Positions 43,483 to 51,653 of a DNA stretch of 64,000 bases are shown here, in pieces (position 1 is the first letter of the stretch; each line of letters starts with the position of its first letter). The translations under genes were made by a program, and so were the position numbers. The DNA is from Thermoprotei archaeon (GTDB lineage Archaea; Thermoproteota; Thermoprotei; Thermoproteales; B15-G16). The stretch covers positions 17,048 to 81,047 of the forward strand of contig QMRC01000003.1 in NCBI GenBank assembly GCA_003649205.1, written 5' to 3'. Below the pieces are notes generated by a model. The model made no database searches. It was not told the origin of the DNA and saw nothing but the letters and a program-made list of their open reading frames with translations.

Positions 43483-43740
43483 ATGAGAGACTTCACAAAC
43501 TACCTACTATGCTACAGATTAGTTAAAAGAGCTATCGAATTCATCTTACTTGAACACAATGATTCTATACCGAAGAACATGCTCTATGACATGGTTAGAC
43601 AACTAGTCGAAGACGAAGTTAAGGTAACAGAGGACGTATTTGAAGCTGTAATTCAGGAACTCGAACAACTAGGATTTCTGGAGTTAGTGAATGTGAGAGG
43701 TCTATGGGTTGTACGGAGAAGGGATGTAGGCAATACTTAA
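43483..43740 (+). CDS. Small winged-helix-like protein, partner of the AbrB gene
   Basis: 85 residues. Helix-rich: LLCYRLVKRAIEFILLEHND, then PKNMLYDMVRQLVEDE and VTEDVFEAVIQELEQLGFLE, ending in a strand LVNVRGLWVVRR. This fits a winged helix. It abuts the AbrB gene (stop TAG then ATG), so it is made with it. Whether it is a toxin-antitoxin partner or a second regulator is not clear; no nuclease motif is visible. Confidence 0.68.
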   Translation: MRDFTNYLLCYRLVKRAIEFILLEHNDSIPKNMLYDMVRQLVEDEVKVTEDVFEAVIQELEQLGFLELVNVRGLWVVRRRDVGNT

Positions 43741-43775
43741 AAGATCTGACTAGTGGTGTGGTATAAGGTGAAGCT

Positions 43776-44249
43776 ATGAGCCAGATACAGCAACCTAGAG
43801 TTGAACCACCTCCACCACCAATAGTTAAGGTACCTAGGTTAATTACATTTGGTGGAGTACCACCGAGAATGTACAAGGTAGGTAGAGGATACTCCATCGG
43901 CGAGATAGAAGCTCTTGGACTAACAGTTCGTGAAGCTAGATTACTCGGTATATACGTCGATGAGAGAAGGAAGACAGTGTATCAGGAAAACATTGAGCGA
44001 CTAAGAGAGTGGTTAGAGAAAGTTAAGAAGGGTGAGATTGTACCACCACAACCAACATTACCGAAGGTGATTAAGATTAAGAGGAAGAGAGGGAGAGTCT
44101 TCAGAGGCTGTACACCAGCAGGGTACAGGATGAGAGGTCTCTACAGCGTTGGACTACATGAGACACATAAGTGGAAGTGGAAGAAGAAGTACAAGGAGAG
44201 GATGCTGAAGAAGAGACACGAAGCAGCTAGGGCTAAGGGTGGTCACTGA
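43776..44249 (+). CDS. rpl13e: Ribosomal protein L13e
   Basis: 157 residues with GGTGA before the ATG. The N-terminus is Pro-rich; the core [20 protein letters not shown] and [20 protein letters not shown] matches eukaryotic and crenarchaeal L13e. The basic C-terminus ([19 protein letters not shown] and a Lys/Trp-rich tail) is an added RNA-binding extension. L13e is found in crenarchaea and related groups but not in most euryarchaea, which supports the taxonomic call. Confidence 0.92.
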   Translation: MSQIQQPRVEPPPPPIVKVPRLITFGGVPPRMYKVGRGYSIGEIEALGLTVREARLLGIYVDERRKTVYQENIERLREWLEKVKKGEIVPPQPTLPKVIKIKRKRGRVFRGCTPAGYRMRGLYSVGLHETHKWKWKKKYKERMLKKRHEAARAKGGH

Positions 44250-44265
44250 AGCACTGCTACCTCTA

Positions 44266-44970
44266 CTACACGATACCTAGTATCTTCAGTAGATCACTTA
44301 GGTTGTTTAGTGTTAGGTCCGGTGCAACTGATGTCTGTATATCTCTTCCACGTGTTAGGAGTATTGTCTTTATGCCTGCTGTCTTACCGCCTAAGATATC
44401 TTCCCAACTTGTACCCACGACCAGTACTTGAGTGGGTTTACACCTCATTTTCTTGAGAGCAACCTGGAATATCTTTCTATTTGGTTTAGGTACTCCAGTA
44501 ACGTCAGCACTAACAACACCTATAAAGTACTTGAATAGCCCTGAGGATATCAGCATCTTCCTAGCTACGTCACCATCAAGATTAGTCACTATGCACAATG
44601 ACATACCTCTCTGTCTCAACTTAGCTAATGCCTCCTCTGAATCCTGATAGGGTTTTGCGGCATTTATCATGCAGGTCATAGCTGAATCGGCTAGGAAACC
44701 GAGTTCTGTAGGACCAATGACAATATTATTTTCCTCAAGTAGTCTTCGTACACTATCTCGAATTATCTCCTTCATATTTCTAAACTGACCCCTTGCTATA
44801 GCATTTACATACCTTCTCTCGATTTCATTCCTCAACTTCTTCGCTATGGATTCCGTGTCCTCTCTAATTGGGTACTCTCTCTTCAGCATACTAGCTATGT
44901 TATTGACATACTCACTGTAGTCAAGCACAACATTGACGTCCATTAGCAGTCCTCTAATACCTAGTGACAC
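44266..44970 (-). CDS. HAD-superfamily hydrolase-like protein with altered motif I
   Basis: 234 residues. Motif II is LCIVTNLDGDVA, motif III is VPKPNRKIFQVAL, and motif IV is VLVVGTSWEDILGGKTAG. Motif I reads LLMDVNVVLDY: the nucleophile Asp is kept, but the second Asp of DxD is Asn, as in haloacid-dehalogenase-type members. A phosphatase normally needs that second Asp, so it may act on a non-phosphate substrate or be weak. The SWEDI in motif IV also differs from GDxxxD. Confidence 0.82.
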   Translation of the reverse strand: MSLGIRGLLMDVNVVLDYSEYVNNIASMLKREYPIREDTESIAKKLRNEIERRYVNAIARGQFRNMKEIIRDSVRRLLEENNIVIGPTELGFLADSAMTCMINAAKPYQDSEEALAKLRQRGMSLCIVTNLDGDVARKMLISSGLFKYFIGVVSADVTGVPKPNRKIFQVALKKMRCKPTQVLVVGTSWEDILGGKTAGIKTILLTRGRDIQTSVAPDLTLNNLSDLLKILGIV

Positions 44971-45031
44971 AGCATTTCACCCAAGTAATTCCCTACTTGT
45001 GACTTAGACTTGTTTACTAGGTATTAAAGTA

Positions 45032-45256
45032 TTAGCAAATGCTCTCAACTAGAGTATTCTGGTTACCTGCTCCATACCTTCTAAAGCTATCTAGTAGTGG
45101 TAGTACTCTAGCGAGGATGCAACATCCCTTACCTCCGTTCCTACAGTAATTAAGTAGCTTCTCATGCCTAATTCTCCACTCCTCCGGTGATAGGAAGATG
45201 CATCTCCTTCCATCACGTGTCTCACAGTAGTAAGGACAGGAACTATTTTCAACCAT
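45032..45256 (-). CDS. Small Cys-rich protein
   Basis: 74 residues with eight Cys in the first 50 (CPYYCETRDGRRC, then NYCRNGGKGCCIL) plus a C-terminal Cys. The spacing C-x3-C-x7-C ... C-x6-CC suggests a Zn or FeS site. It is real by composition and by a clear ATG. Short leader space on both sides. I do not recognise the family, although small archaeal Cys-rich proteins with a KYC or CPxxC start are common. Confidence 0.65.
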   Translation of the reverse strand: MVENSSCPYYCETRDGRRCIFLSPEEWRIRHEKLLNYCRNGGKGCCILARVLPLLDSFRRYGAGNQNTLVESIC

Positions 45257-45346
45257 GTTCTTGACCCAACTCTGACTTAGTAAATGGGTAAGGTTAAGTC
45301 AATGTTTTGTTAAGTTATAGGTATAATAGTAGGAGGTACAGCTATC

Positions 45347-46009
45347 TTGTCAGCGCTCGAAGTTGTCTACAGGAAGGTTCTCGATAGAGTACTCAATCTT
45401 GCTAAGTACTTCACTACAAAAGTTACTCAACTCGATCTAGATGTGTATGATGTCTCTATTGGATCACACTGTGTTAGGTTATGGCTACTCAATAATGATG
45501 AGTTTTGGCACGATCCTAGGTTCTTAGCTGAGAAGCTATGTATTGATGAAGGTAGAGGTACCTCAGTGATAATCTTGTGTAGGATACCGAGTATTGTCGT
45601 GTACGAGGTTCAGACTAGCTTTGAGAGAGCTGAGAGATGGTATGGACTTAGGTATCAGGTAGATGTCTATGGTCTTAGTGTCTACGATACTAGGGTTGAA
45701 GCATCTTTTGAGAAGATAATATACACAGTGACTACGAAGTACATGCTTGAGGTTGTTAGGGACAACGAATTACTTACACAAGCTCACTACGGTCTACCCT
45801 GTCCCAAGTGTGGTAACGTTATTGAGCACTACTACGTATCTCGTACTTGGAGACCCTCATACATATACGAGTGTCCAGTTAGAGACTACTACATAGTGTG
45901 TAATCTCTGTGGTACTAGGATGAGAGGTGTAGAGGTGCTTACTCTGCTCATGGAGAAAGTAAGGGATATTAAGGTTTTTGAGCCTGAAAGAAGTAGTGAT
46001 CGAGCATGA
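45347..46009 (+). CDS. Zinc-ribbon-containing protein of unknown function
   Basis: 220 residues from TTG 45347, with GGAGGT nine bases upstream. The N-terminal 140 residues are alpha/beta. The C-terminal part has CPKCGNVIEHYY and YYIVCNLCGTRMRG, four Cys that fit a zinc ribbon. It overlaps the following gene by four bases (ATGA). Perhaps an archaea-specific nucleic-acid-binding protein; that is inference. Confidence 0.7.
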   Translation: MSALEVVYRKVLDRVLNLAKYFTTKVTQLDLDVYDVSIGSHCVRLWLLNNDEFWHDPRFLAEKLCIDEGRGTSVIILCRIPSIVVYEVQTSFERAERWYGLRYQVDVYGLSVYDTRVEASFEKIIYTVTTKYMLEVVRDNELLTQAHYGLPCPKCGNVIEHYYVSRTWRPSYIYECPVRDYYIVCNLCGTRMRGVEVLTLLMEKVRDIKVFEPERSSDRA

Positions 46010-46359
46010 GTAAGAGGAGGAGAAGAAAGAGTGAAGAGAGTAAGGGATTGAGTATCCTATCCTTTGTCGAGGAATCTGAAGAGAAGCCAACTAAAGTAGT
46101 TGAGGAAAAAACAACCACAGCACCAACCTTAACAACCATACACACAACCGTAACAGCAAGCGAGGAGGAGCTTGTTGCTTCGTTCTTGACAAGATTTAAG
46201 AGAGTTACGAAGAAGGACTTAATCGATTGGGCTAAAACAAGGAGAATACCACTGAGTAAGGTGTTCACAGTAATTTCAAAGCTTGAGAAGGAAGGTAAGT
46301 TAGTTAAGAGATTAAATGATAGAGGAGAACTCATTTACGAGGTTAAGTTATCACAGTAG
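46006..46359 (+). CDS. Small protein with basic head and C-terminal winged helix
   Basis: 117 residues. The start overlaps the previous stop (ATGA). A basic head (SKRRRRKSEESK), a Thr-rich linker (about residues 30-52) and a winged helix (LIDWAKTRRIPLSKVFTVIS, EKEGKLVKRLNDRGELIYEV). It is likely to bind DNA or RNA. Coupling to the zinc-ribbon gene suggests the two proteins form a complex. Confidence 0.7.
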   Translation: MSKRRRRKSEESKGLSILSFVEESEEKPTKVVEEKTTTAPTLTTIHTTVTASEEELVASFLTRFKRVTKKDLIDWAKTRRIPLSKVFTVISKLEKEGKLVKRLNDRGELIYEVKLSQ

Positions 46360-46406
46360 TGTTAGCTGATTGAGTGATGTAGGACTCTCGCACAGATTGA
46401 TGAAGA

Positions 46407-46679
46407 TTACACTTTGCGTATAACTACCTCGTCTATGCTGTGGATAACCGCACCTAAATTCTCGATAACTTTCTTTAGTTTCTCAAAGTCAAATCCTTCA
46501 CCTTCAACCACTATCTTGACGGTTTCAGTGTTTACGTCAACTTCCTGTACAGATATCCTCACGTGCTTAACCCCAGCTACCTTCAGTATGCTCTTTGCTA
46601 GGTCAACTATTGAGGGGTTATGTGGTTTTAAGACGTCGAGAACCAATTTACAGACAACTTCTCTATCACTACTTAACAT
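46407..46679 (-). CDS. DUF211 family protein
   Basis: 90 residues. KLVLDVLKPHNPSIVDLAKSI and VKIVVEGEGFDFEKLKKVIE match the archaeal DUF211 family, a small ferredoxin-like fold of unknown function. It stands alone, divergent from the PAC2 gene with about 90 bases between; GGATTC and TTTAAAGC elements in this gap may be promoters for either. Confidence 0.85.
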   Translation of the reverse strand: MLSSDREVVCKLVLDVLKPHNPSIVDLAKSILKVAGVKHVRISVQEVDVNTETVKIVVEGEGFDFEKLKKVIENLGAVIHSIDEVVIRKV

Positions 46680-46770
46680 GTAGTCCTCACCGAGGATTCC
46701 TAAGTTAATGTAGATTAGTACCTCTTTAAAGCTTTTTTACTTCTGAGGCTACTACACAACAGGTGTCGAG

Positions 46771-47541
46771 ATGAGTAGTGAGGTCGTGAGTGGTGTATCT
46801 GTTGAGGTCAAGCTCTACAAAGATGTTCCTCAAGACTCACTATTCGTGCTGGGTCTACCTGATGTTGGTCTTGTTGGTGCCATAGCAGTGATGCAATTGA
46901 TTAGGAATTTGAATATGGAGGAGATTGGTTATATTGACTCTGATGTGTTTCCACCTATTGCATTAATTCGAAAGGGTGAACCTAAGAGACCAGTGAGAAT
47001 CTTCTACTCGCAGACAGGTAATGTCCTCGCTCTAGCTTCTGAAGTTGCTTTACCGGTATCTGCTCTACCGGTGTTTTCTAGGTCTATCGTTGATCTAGCT
47101 AAGAAGCTTCGTGTAAAGTCCTTGGTGCTTCTTGGTGGTGTTCCAGTGCCAAATAGGTTAGATATTGAGAAGCCTAAGGTCTATGGTATTGGTGTGTTGA
47201 GTAGTGATAGGGAGTACCTTGAGAAAATGGGTGTTGAATTGATTGAAGAAGGGTTTGTTGCAGGTGCTTACGCACTAATAATGAAGGAATGCGTCAAGGA
47301 GGGTATTAGTTGTCTTGCTTTACTAGCTGAGTCCTACCTACAGTACCCTGATCCAGGTGCAGCTGCTTCAGTACTCGAGGTATTCTCTAAGATAACTGGT
47401 ATATCGGTCGATATTGAACAGCTGAAGAGTGAGGCTGAGGAGCTAAGGCTTAAGTTGAGGGAACTAATGCAGAGAACTATGTCTGCTCTAAGAGAACAAC
47501 AGAAGAGTTATGAATACACGTTACCTCTAATGTATGTCTAG
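46771..47541 (+). CDS. PAC2 family protein (proteasome assembly chaperone-like)
   Basis: 256 residues. FVLGLPDVGLVGAIAVMQLI is the family start, with GGVPVPNRLDIEKPKVYGIG and EEGFVAGAYALIMKEC after it. PAC2 homologues in eukaryotes help assemble 20S proteasomes; in archaea a role in proteasome or isoprenoid-linked work is not settled. TATA-like TTTAAAGC at about 46726-46733. Hsp20 and prenyl synthase genes follow at 12- and 4-base gaps, so three genes form an operon. Confidence 0.88.
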   Translation: MSSEVVSGVSVEVKLYKDVPQDSLFVLGLPDVGLVGAIAVMQLIRNLNMEEIGYIDSDVFPPIALIRKGEPKRPVRIFYSQTGNVLALASEVALPVSALPVFSRSIVDLAKKLRVKSLVLLGGVPVPNRLDIEKPKVYGIGVLSSDREYLEKMGVELIEEGFVAGAYALIMKECVKEGISCLALLAESYLQYPDPGAAASVLEVFSKITGISVDIEQLKSEAEELRLKLRELMQRTMSALREQQKSYEYTLPLMYV

Positions 47542-47553
47542 GAGGGTTAAGCA

Positions 47554-48000
47554 ATGAGTAGTGAGTACATTGGTGATGTAATTGAGAGATTCATGAGGAG
47601 AGTTACGAGAGAGATTAGGGAGATGATTGAGAGATTTGAAGAGGAGCTAAGAGGACCTCTCTGTGATCCATCAACACAATGTCTTGAACCACTTACAGAG
47701 ATCTTCGAGACTCCTGATGAAGTTGTGATAAGGTTCGATCTACCGTATGTACGTGACAAAGACAGCATCCAGGTATCTGTTAGTGAAGATACGGTTACTC
47801 TCTACGCTAGACTTGAAGGTGTTAGCATTAGAACTGGTCACATAGTTTACAGAGGTGTTAAGTTCTTTGCATATAGGAAGAGTGTTAGATTACCATGCGA
47901 AGTTGATCCAGAGAGAACAAGAGCAAGATTTAAGGATGGTGTGCTCGAGCTGAGATTACCTAAGAAGGTAAAGAAGTACTACAGCATCAGGGTGGAGTAG
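47554..48000 (+). CDS. Small heat shock protein (Hsp20/alpha-crystallin family)
   Basis: 148 residues. An N-terminal helix (VIERFMRRVTREIREMIERF) leads to the alpha-crystallin domain: ETPDEVVIRFDLPYVRDKDS, VSEDTVTLYARL, then RFKDGVLELRLPKK near the end, the A-x-x-x-n-G-v-L signature. Acts as an ATP-independent chaperone. Its ATG is 12 bases after the PAC2 stop, which ties chaperone and proteasome-type genes together. Confidence 0.9.
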   Translation: MSSEYIGDVIERFMRRVTREIREMIERFEEELRGPLCDPSTQCLEPLTEIFETPDEVVIRFDLPYVRDKDSIQVSVSEDTVTLYARLEGVSIRTGHIVYRGVKFFAYRKSVRLPCEVDPERTRARFKDGVLELRLPKKVKKYYSIRVE

Positions 48001-48004
48001 CTGA

Positions 48005-49072
48005 ATGTCGTCAGTAGCATTGAAGGGCTATGTAAATGAGTACTTACCTAAGATACAGGAAGCCTTGAAAAAGGTACTGAACGAGGTCAAGCTAAGGTAC
48101 AGAATAGTTGAGGAACTTTACAACCATGTTGAAGAGTTCATCTTTAGAGGAGGTAAGAGACTTAGACCAATATCACTAGTTGCAGCGTACTACTCTGTCG
48201 GTGGCAGTGAAGTCGATGACCTATATAGAGTAGCTACATGCGTTGAGCTACTACACAATGCATCGCTTATACATGATGACATAATTGATCGAGATACCAT
48301 CCGGAGAGGGGGCCCAACATTCCACGTTAAGTATGCTATGATTTTCAGAGATAGGTACGGAGCAAGGGACTACAACCACATGGGACTATCATTCGGTATC
48401 ATTGGTGGTGACCTACTGATAGCACTCGGCATGTACGCAATAACCTCAAGTAAGTTTAGAGATGACCAAAAAGCACGAGCACTTGAGAGCTATATGAGAG
48501 CTTTCAAGTGTATTGTTGAAGGTGAGTGCCTTGACATCACCTACCCATACGTTCATGATGTAAGTGAGGAAGACTACTATAGGATGGTTGACCTGAAGAC
48601 CGGCGCTCTCTTCGTAGAGTCGCTGACTATAGGTGCTATCTTGGGAGACGCAACAGAGAGACAGATAACAGCACTTAGGAGATACGGAACATATGCAGCT
48701 AGAGCATTTCAGATTCACGACGATGTACTCGGTATCTTTGGGGAAGAAGAGGAGGTAGGTAAGCCAATAGGTAGCGATATTCGTGAAGGGAGAAAGAACC
48801 TACTGATCATTAAGGCTCTTGAGCTATTTGATGAGCGGGAAAGAGCTAAGCTACTGAAGGCACTAGGTAATCCACAATTGACCAAGGAAGATGTTCTCGA
48901 GATTAGAGATCTCATGAAGGAGAGAGGGGTACTGGACTACGCACTAGGTAAGGAGAGGGAATATGTCGGGAAAGCTATAGAGTCACTCACACTAGCTGAC
49001 CCACCACTGAGATCACGTGAAGTAGAGTTCTTTAAGGAGTTAGCAAGGTACTTCATCGAGAGAAGAAAGTAG
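48005..49072 (+). CDS. Prenyl diphosphate synthase (geranylgeranyl/farnesyl type)
   Basis: 355 residues. First Asp-rich motif LIHDDIIDRDTIRRGGPTFH near residue 92, second IHDDVLGIFGEEEEVGKPIGSD near residue 238. GGKRLRPIS binds the diphosphate. The product is probably geranylgeranyl diphosphate for archaeal membrane lipids, but the chain length cannot be read with certainty. Start ATG is four bases after the Hsp20 stop. Confidence 0.92.
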   Translation: MSSVALKGYVNEYLPKIQEALKKVLNEVKLRYRIVEELYNHVEEFIFRGGKRLRPISLVAAYYSVGGSEVDDLYRVATCVELLHNASLIHDDIIDRDTIRRGGPTFHVKYAMIFRDRYGARDYNHMGLSFGIIGGDLLIALGMYAITSSKFRDDQKARALESYMRAFKCIVEGECLDITYPYVHDVSEEDYYRMVDLKTGALFVESLTIGAILGDATERQITALRRYGTYAARAFQIHDDVLGIFGEEEEVGKPIGSDIREGRKNLLIIKALELFDERERAKLLKALGNPQLTKEDVLEIRDLMKERGVLDYALGKEREYVGKAIESLTLADPPLRSREVEFFKELARYFIERRK

Positions 49073-49150
49073 ATCTCGAGTGAGTGTGCTAACCCGGCCT
49101 TCCTGATATGTGATGATCCTTAAGAAAAGCGAAATTACACACAGTATATT

Positions 49151-49212
49151 CCTCGTGATGAGTTAGGTGGGGCAACTGAGGAGATGAGGAAATTCCCGCC
49201 TTCACTGAGGTA
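49151..49212 (+). ncRNA. C/D box guide RNA, candidate sR-F
   Basis: Plus strand. C GTGATGA (49155-49161), 14-nt guide GTTAGGTGGGGCAA, D' CTGA (49176-49179), C' GAGATGA (49181-49187), 17-nt stretch GGAAATTCCCGCCTTCA, D CTGA (49205-49208). C, D' and D are perfect; C' differs by one base and the second guide is long. It lies in the 145-base gap before the HDAC-like gene, ten bases from its ATG. An AAATTAC box at about 49129-49135 may be its promoter. Confidence 0.65.
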
Positions 49213-49217
49213 CCTAC

Positions 49218-50282
49218 ATGAGGGTGGGAGTAGTCTACAGCGATGTATACCTTAGACATAGACCACATACATCACATCCAGAGAGTCCACAGAGATTGAG
49301 GAGTGTAGTTGATGAGTTGAAGAAGAGAGGTGTACTTAGTAAGGTACGGTTGATTGAGCCAGAGGTAGCTGATGAGAGGTTACTGGAGTTAGTTCACGAT
49401 ACCAAGTACATCGAACTGGTGAAAGACTTCTCTAAGAGAGGTGGTGGATTCCTAGATCCTGACACTTATGTATGTGAAGAAACCTACAGAGTAGCACTAC
49501 ATGCTGTAGGTGGTGTTCTCAAAGCCATAGACCTAGTACTGAGCGATGTCTTCGATGCTGTTTTCTGCTTAGTTAGACCACCAGGACACCACGTAGGTAG
49601 GTATGGTAGAGCACTTGGAGCACCTACACAGGGCTTCTGCATATTCAATAACGTAGCTATTGCTGCGAAGTACTTGGTCAATATCAAGAAGATAGATAGA
49701 ATAGCTATTGTAGACTTTGATTGTCACCACGGTAACGGTACGCAGGAGGTGTTCTACTACGATAACTCAGTACTTTACATGAGTACACATCAAGACCCTA
49801 GAACAATATACCCTGGTACTGGGTACGTTGATGAAGTTGGTGCGGGTGATGGTGAAGGCTATAACATAAACATACCACTACCACCATTTTCTGGTGACGA
49901 TATCTATCGAGATGTAGTTGACAACATAGTAACACCAGTACTCTCACAGTACAGACCCAGTATAGTACTCATGTCGGCAGGCTACGACGCACATAGAAGA
50001 GATCCAATAACAAACATGAATCTCTCAGTTAATTCCTTCACATACCTTGTAACGAAAATAATTGAGGTGATGAGGCAATACACTAGACCAAAGCTAGTAC
50101 TCGCTCTAGAGGGAGGTTATGGCATTGGATTGAGGTTAGGCGTTTACTCAACTCTATGTACGCTACTTGAAGAAGAGTGCACGTTAGAACCTGATACCGT
50201 TAGTGATAACTTGACGTGGTCTTACTGGCGTAGGACGAGGAGTGAGTTACTTAGGTTACTCAGTAGGTACTGGAGCATGTAG
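49218..50282 (+). CDS. Histone deacetylase family protein (HDAC/AcuC/amidohydrolase type)
   Basis: 354 residues. Zn and charge-relay motifs: RPPGHHVGRYGRALGAPTQG, DFDCHHGNGTQEVFY, and LVLMSAGYDAHRRDPI (Asp of the metal site), and LALEGGYGIGL. Such enzymes remove acetyl groups from proteins or polyamines, or act on acetoin-like substrates. It may act on the acetylated chromatin protein of crenarchaea, but nothing here shows that. The leader is preceded by a C/D RNA. Confidence 0.9.
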   Translation: MRVGVVYSDVYLRHRPHTSHPESPQRLRSVVDELKKRGVLSKVRLIEPEVADERLLELVHDTKYIELVKDFSKRGGGFLDPDTYVCEETYRVALHAVGGVLKAIDLVLSDVFDAVFCLVRPPGHHVGRYGRALGAPTQGFCIFNNVAIAAKYLVNIKKIDRIAIVDFDCHHGNGTQEVFYYDNSVLYMSTHQDPRTIYPGTGYVDEVGAGDGEGYNINIPLPPFSGDDIYRDVVDNIVTPVLSQYRPSIVLMSAGYDAHRRDPITNMNLSVNSFTYLVTKIIEVMRQYTRPKLVLALEGGYGIGLRLGVYSTLCTLLEEECTLEPDTVSDNLTWSYWRRTRSELLRLLSRYWSM

Positions 50283-50692
50283 CTTAGCTGAGTGCCTCTC
50301 CTCCTATAGATCAGCAGTTAACTGAAGGATTGTCTAATGGATATACAAAAGTACAGAGGTGTGAAGGGGAGGAATACTGTAGTTGATAAAGCTGTTTAAT
50401 TTAGCCTGTGTCCTCTGTACCTACATAACCTACATAACTTGATAGAGAAGGTTGGAGGATTGATGATTCTCATTGAGAAGTGTAATTGTCATATGAGGTA
50501 GCTTATCTGCTATCAAGTAATTTCCTGAATTTTATTACATCCCTCAGGGAAATCATGAGGATGGGAGCCAACTCAGTGGGGGTTCTCTCCTCACAAGTCG
50601 GCAGCGCCTACCCTCAGCATCCTGAAAACAGAAGTCCAGTATCAAAACTTAAACATTATACTACACTGCTTTAAGGTAAGAAAAGGTATTGG
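50283..50692 (+). other. Intergenic stretch with an inverted repeat, no gene called
   Basis: About 410 bases between two facing genes. GTACAGAGG at 50351-50359 is inverted as CCTCTGTAC at about 50412-50420, with about 52 bases between. A short direct repeat CCTACATAA occurs twice just after. ATTTCCTGA and TCAGGGAAAT (about 50517-50555) can also pair. A 62-codon ORF (50486-50674) has no ribosome site or recognisable composition. No C/D RNA could be built. No clear function. Confidence 0.4.
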
Positions 50693-51601
50693 TTAGAGAC
50701 CTTCTCTCTCCTTTATGTATTTAGCAATTACTGGAGCTACTGATACGTGAGAATACGGTGACTCGATTGTGTCTGTACCAACGATATCCACCACACCTGC
50801 ACTCTTCATCCTCTCGATAGCACCGGGTGCTAGTACGAGGTGGACTACTGCGGCAAATACTCTACGAGCACCTAACTGCTTAAGTACCTTCGCAGCTTCC
50901 GCTACTGTTCCACCAGTACTGACTATGTCATCAACTATCACAACATCTCTATCCTTGACCGATACCTCGCCCCTAACCTTGATCTGAACCTCCGTAGCAC
51001 TTAACCTCTCCTTCTCGAGCACTGAGTACGTAGTCCCAAGCTCTCTACCCATGATGCTGGCCCACTGTTCTGACTCCTCATCAGGACCGATGATTACGGG
51101 TTTCTCTAGCTTCCATACCTCCTTAACGAACTTCGCTAGTAGAGGTATCGATGTGAGGTTAGTAGCTGGGACCCTGAATACTTCAGATACGTCGTGGAAC
51201 CTATGTAGGTGCATGTCAACTGTAACCACTTCGTCAACACCAACAGCCTCTAGCGCTCTAGCAATTGCTACAATGCTTATTGGTTCACCTGGCTTAAATC
51301 TAGAGTCTTGTCTAGCGTACGCTAGATACGGTATAACAGCTGTAACCTTCTTAGCGCCAAGACCTTTAGCGGCTTCGACAAGCAGCAGTAGCTCAAGTAG
51401 GTAGTCGTTTGGTTTCCTAGCTAAGCTCTGAACGACATACACAGAAGCACCGGAAAGATCTTCAGCACAAATCCTTAAATAGGTCTCACCATCCGGAAAT
51501 ACCTTCCTCTCAACACCCAGTACCTCAACACCGACTTCCTGAGTGATTTTCCTAGCTAAGTTCTCACTAGCAGATCCAGGGACGACAAATACCTTACCCA
51601 T
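50693..51601 (-). CDS. prs: Ribose-phosphate pyrophosphokinase (PRPP synthetase)
   Basis: 302 residues. RICAEDLSGASVYVVQSLARKPNDYLLELL in outline, AVIPYLAYARQDSRFKPGEPIS, VDMHLHRFH, then the PRPP-binding loop RDVVIVDDIVSTGGTVAEA. It makes PRPP from ribose-5-phosphate and ATP, and belongs to the class shared by archaea. Promoter: a TTTTTATGC element about 40 bases upstream on its strand. It follows the M24 gene by 52 bases on the same strand. Confidence 0.95.
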   Translation of the reverse strand: MGKVFVVPGSASENLARKITQEVGVEVLGVERKVFPDGETYLRICAEDLSGASVYVVQSLARKPNDYLLELLLLVEAAKGLGAKKVTAVIPYLAYARQDSRFKPGEPISIVAIARALEAVGVDEVVTVDMHLHRFHDVSEVFRVPATNLTSIPLLAKFVKEVWKLEKPVIIGPDEESEQWASIMGRELGTTYSVLEKERLSATEVQIKVRGEVSVKDRDVVIVDDIVSTGGTVAEAAKVLKQLGARRVFAAVVHLVLAPGAIERMKSAGVVDIVGTDTIESPYSHVSVAPVIAKYIKEREGL

Positions 51602-51653
51602 CTCGACACCTCTTAGCAGAGAAGTGATTGAAACCGCATAAAAACTCTTACCC

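Noticed and set aside
46360..46406. Possible C/D RNA with CTGA, GTGATGT, CAGA and TTGATGA in a row
   Set aside because: No C box lies before the first CTGA, and no CTGA follows the last C-like box; the order does not give a complete RNA.
50462..50526. Possible C/D RNA starting TTGATGA with CTGA 55 bases later
   Set aside because: No D' or C' boxes at suitable spacing; the C box also lacks a purine at its first position.
50486..50674. 62-codon open frame before prs
   Set aside because: No ribosome site, odd composition, no homology that I recognise; likely chance.
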